Origin: Flavipsychrobacter stenotrophus | GTDB lineage: Bacteria > Bacteroidota > Bacteroidia > Chitinophagales > Chitinophagaceae | Length of the DNA stretch: 5,187 nucleotides | NCBI GenBank assembly: GCA_947372365.1 | Contig: CANBTK010000212.1 | Span: 1 to 5,187, forward strand | Reading direction: 5' to 3' | Shown here: in pieces, positions 4,751 through 5,187 of the stretch | How the letters are laid out: each line of letters starts with the position of its first letter | Numbering within the stretch: the stretch's first letter is position 1 | The notes under the pieces: generated by a model | The model's database searches: none | The model's input: only the letters and a program-made list of their open reading frames with translations | What the model was told of the DNA's origin: nothing | Program-made: the position numbers and the translations under genes

Positions 4751-5187
4751 ATGCCAAACAGACTCGCCAGCGAACAAAGCCATTACTTATTACAGCACGC
4801 CCACAACCCGGTTGACTGGTACCCGTGGGGCGATGAGGCATTTGAAAAGGCGAAGGCTGAAAACAAGCCTGTGATAGTAAGCATAGGCTATGCAGCCTGC
4901 CATTGGTGCCACGTAATGGAGCGCGAAAGTTTTGAAGATGAAACAACTGCTGCCTACATGAACAGCCACTTTGTTTGTATAAAAGTAGACCGCGAAGAGC
5001 ACCCCGATGTTGACCATTTATATATGGATGCAGTACAAGCCATTAGTGGCAATGGCGGCTGGCCGCTCAATGTATTTGTCACATCCGAAAGGGCGCCTTT
5101 TTACGGAGGCACGTACTATCCGCCCAGGCCAGCCTATAGCAGGCCATCGTGGATGCAGTTGCTGCAGCGGATGAATGAGATCTGGAC
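4751..5187 (+). CDS. DUF255 thioredoxin-domain protein (YyaL/SPATA20 type), 5' part
   Basis: The frame stays open from this ATG to the window edge, giving the first 145 residues plus two bases. Members of this family are usually around 670-700 residues long, so only the N-terminal thioredoxin-like domain is present here. It begins with the family signature [20 protein letters not shown] (3-22), then WYPWG (23-27), the C50-H-W-C53 redox motif inside [13 protein letters not shown] (44-56), [11 protein letters not shown] (78-88), [11 protein letters not shown] (100-110) and FYGGTYYPP (117-125). Complete members add a large helical-barrel region resembling glycosidases. The bacterial function is not established. 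No signal peptide is seen, so it is probably cytosolic. ATG 4751 is chosen because the family signature starts directly after it and a minus-7 box precedes it by four bases. Confidence 0.95.
   Translation, partial: MPNRLASEQSHYLLQHAHNPVDWYPWGDEAFEKAKAENKPVIVSIGYAACHWCHVMERESFEDETTAAYMNSHFVCIKVDREEHPDVDHLYMDAVQAISGNGGWPLNVFVTSERAPFYGGTYYPPRPAYSRPSWMQLLQRMNEIW

Overview
The window looks like a piece of a Bacteroidetes (Bacteroidota) chromosome, probably from a Chitinophagaceae- or Sphingobacteria-like organism with middling GC content. Three things point there. The gene pair at 1868-3601 (a DUF4271 membrane protein followed by a HemD-family protein) is typical of this phylum. The start regions carry the phylum's TAnnTTTG minus-7 promoter box. 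None of the starts has a convincing Shine-Dalgarno sequence. This is reading by eye; no database search was run.

Layout. Positions 1-533 hold no gene I can support. They contain a 154-bp imperfect palindrome (117-270), short broken open frames on the minus strand, and a degenerate CTTTGCG-type repeat (441-494). A hemW gene on the minus strand (534-1712) encodes the radical-SAM family heme chaperone. It is divergent from a plus-strand pair: a polytopic DUF4271 membrane protein (1868-2743) and, 51 bp later, a HemD-family (HEM4) protein (2795-3601). The 155-bp divergent gap has one minus-7 box per direction. A 287-bp spacer rich in small inverted repeats follows. Next comes a gene for a small exported protein that resembles the DUF6624 family (3889-4545), with its own promoter box. 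A 205-bp spacer holds a 12-bp palindrome and a four-unit tandem 8-mer. The window ends inside the 5' part of a DUF255 / thioredoxin-domain gene (YyaL / SPATA20 type, from 4751).

How the genes may work together. HemW and the HemD-family protein both touch tetrapyrrole biology by name. However, the HemD-like protein sits with a membrane protein and not with other heme-synthesis genes, and its true role is uncertain. The DUF6624-like and DUF255 genes each have their own promoter box and look like separate transcription units. I see no CRISPR array, tRNA, rRNA, transposase, toxin-antitoxin pair or phage-defence module. The least explained parts are the palindrome at the left end, the dyad in front of the DUF6624-like gene, and the conserved but poorly understood DUF4271/HemD pair.
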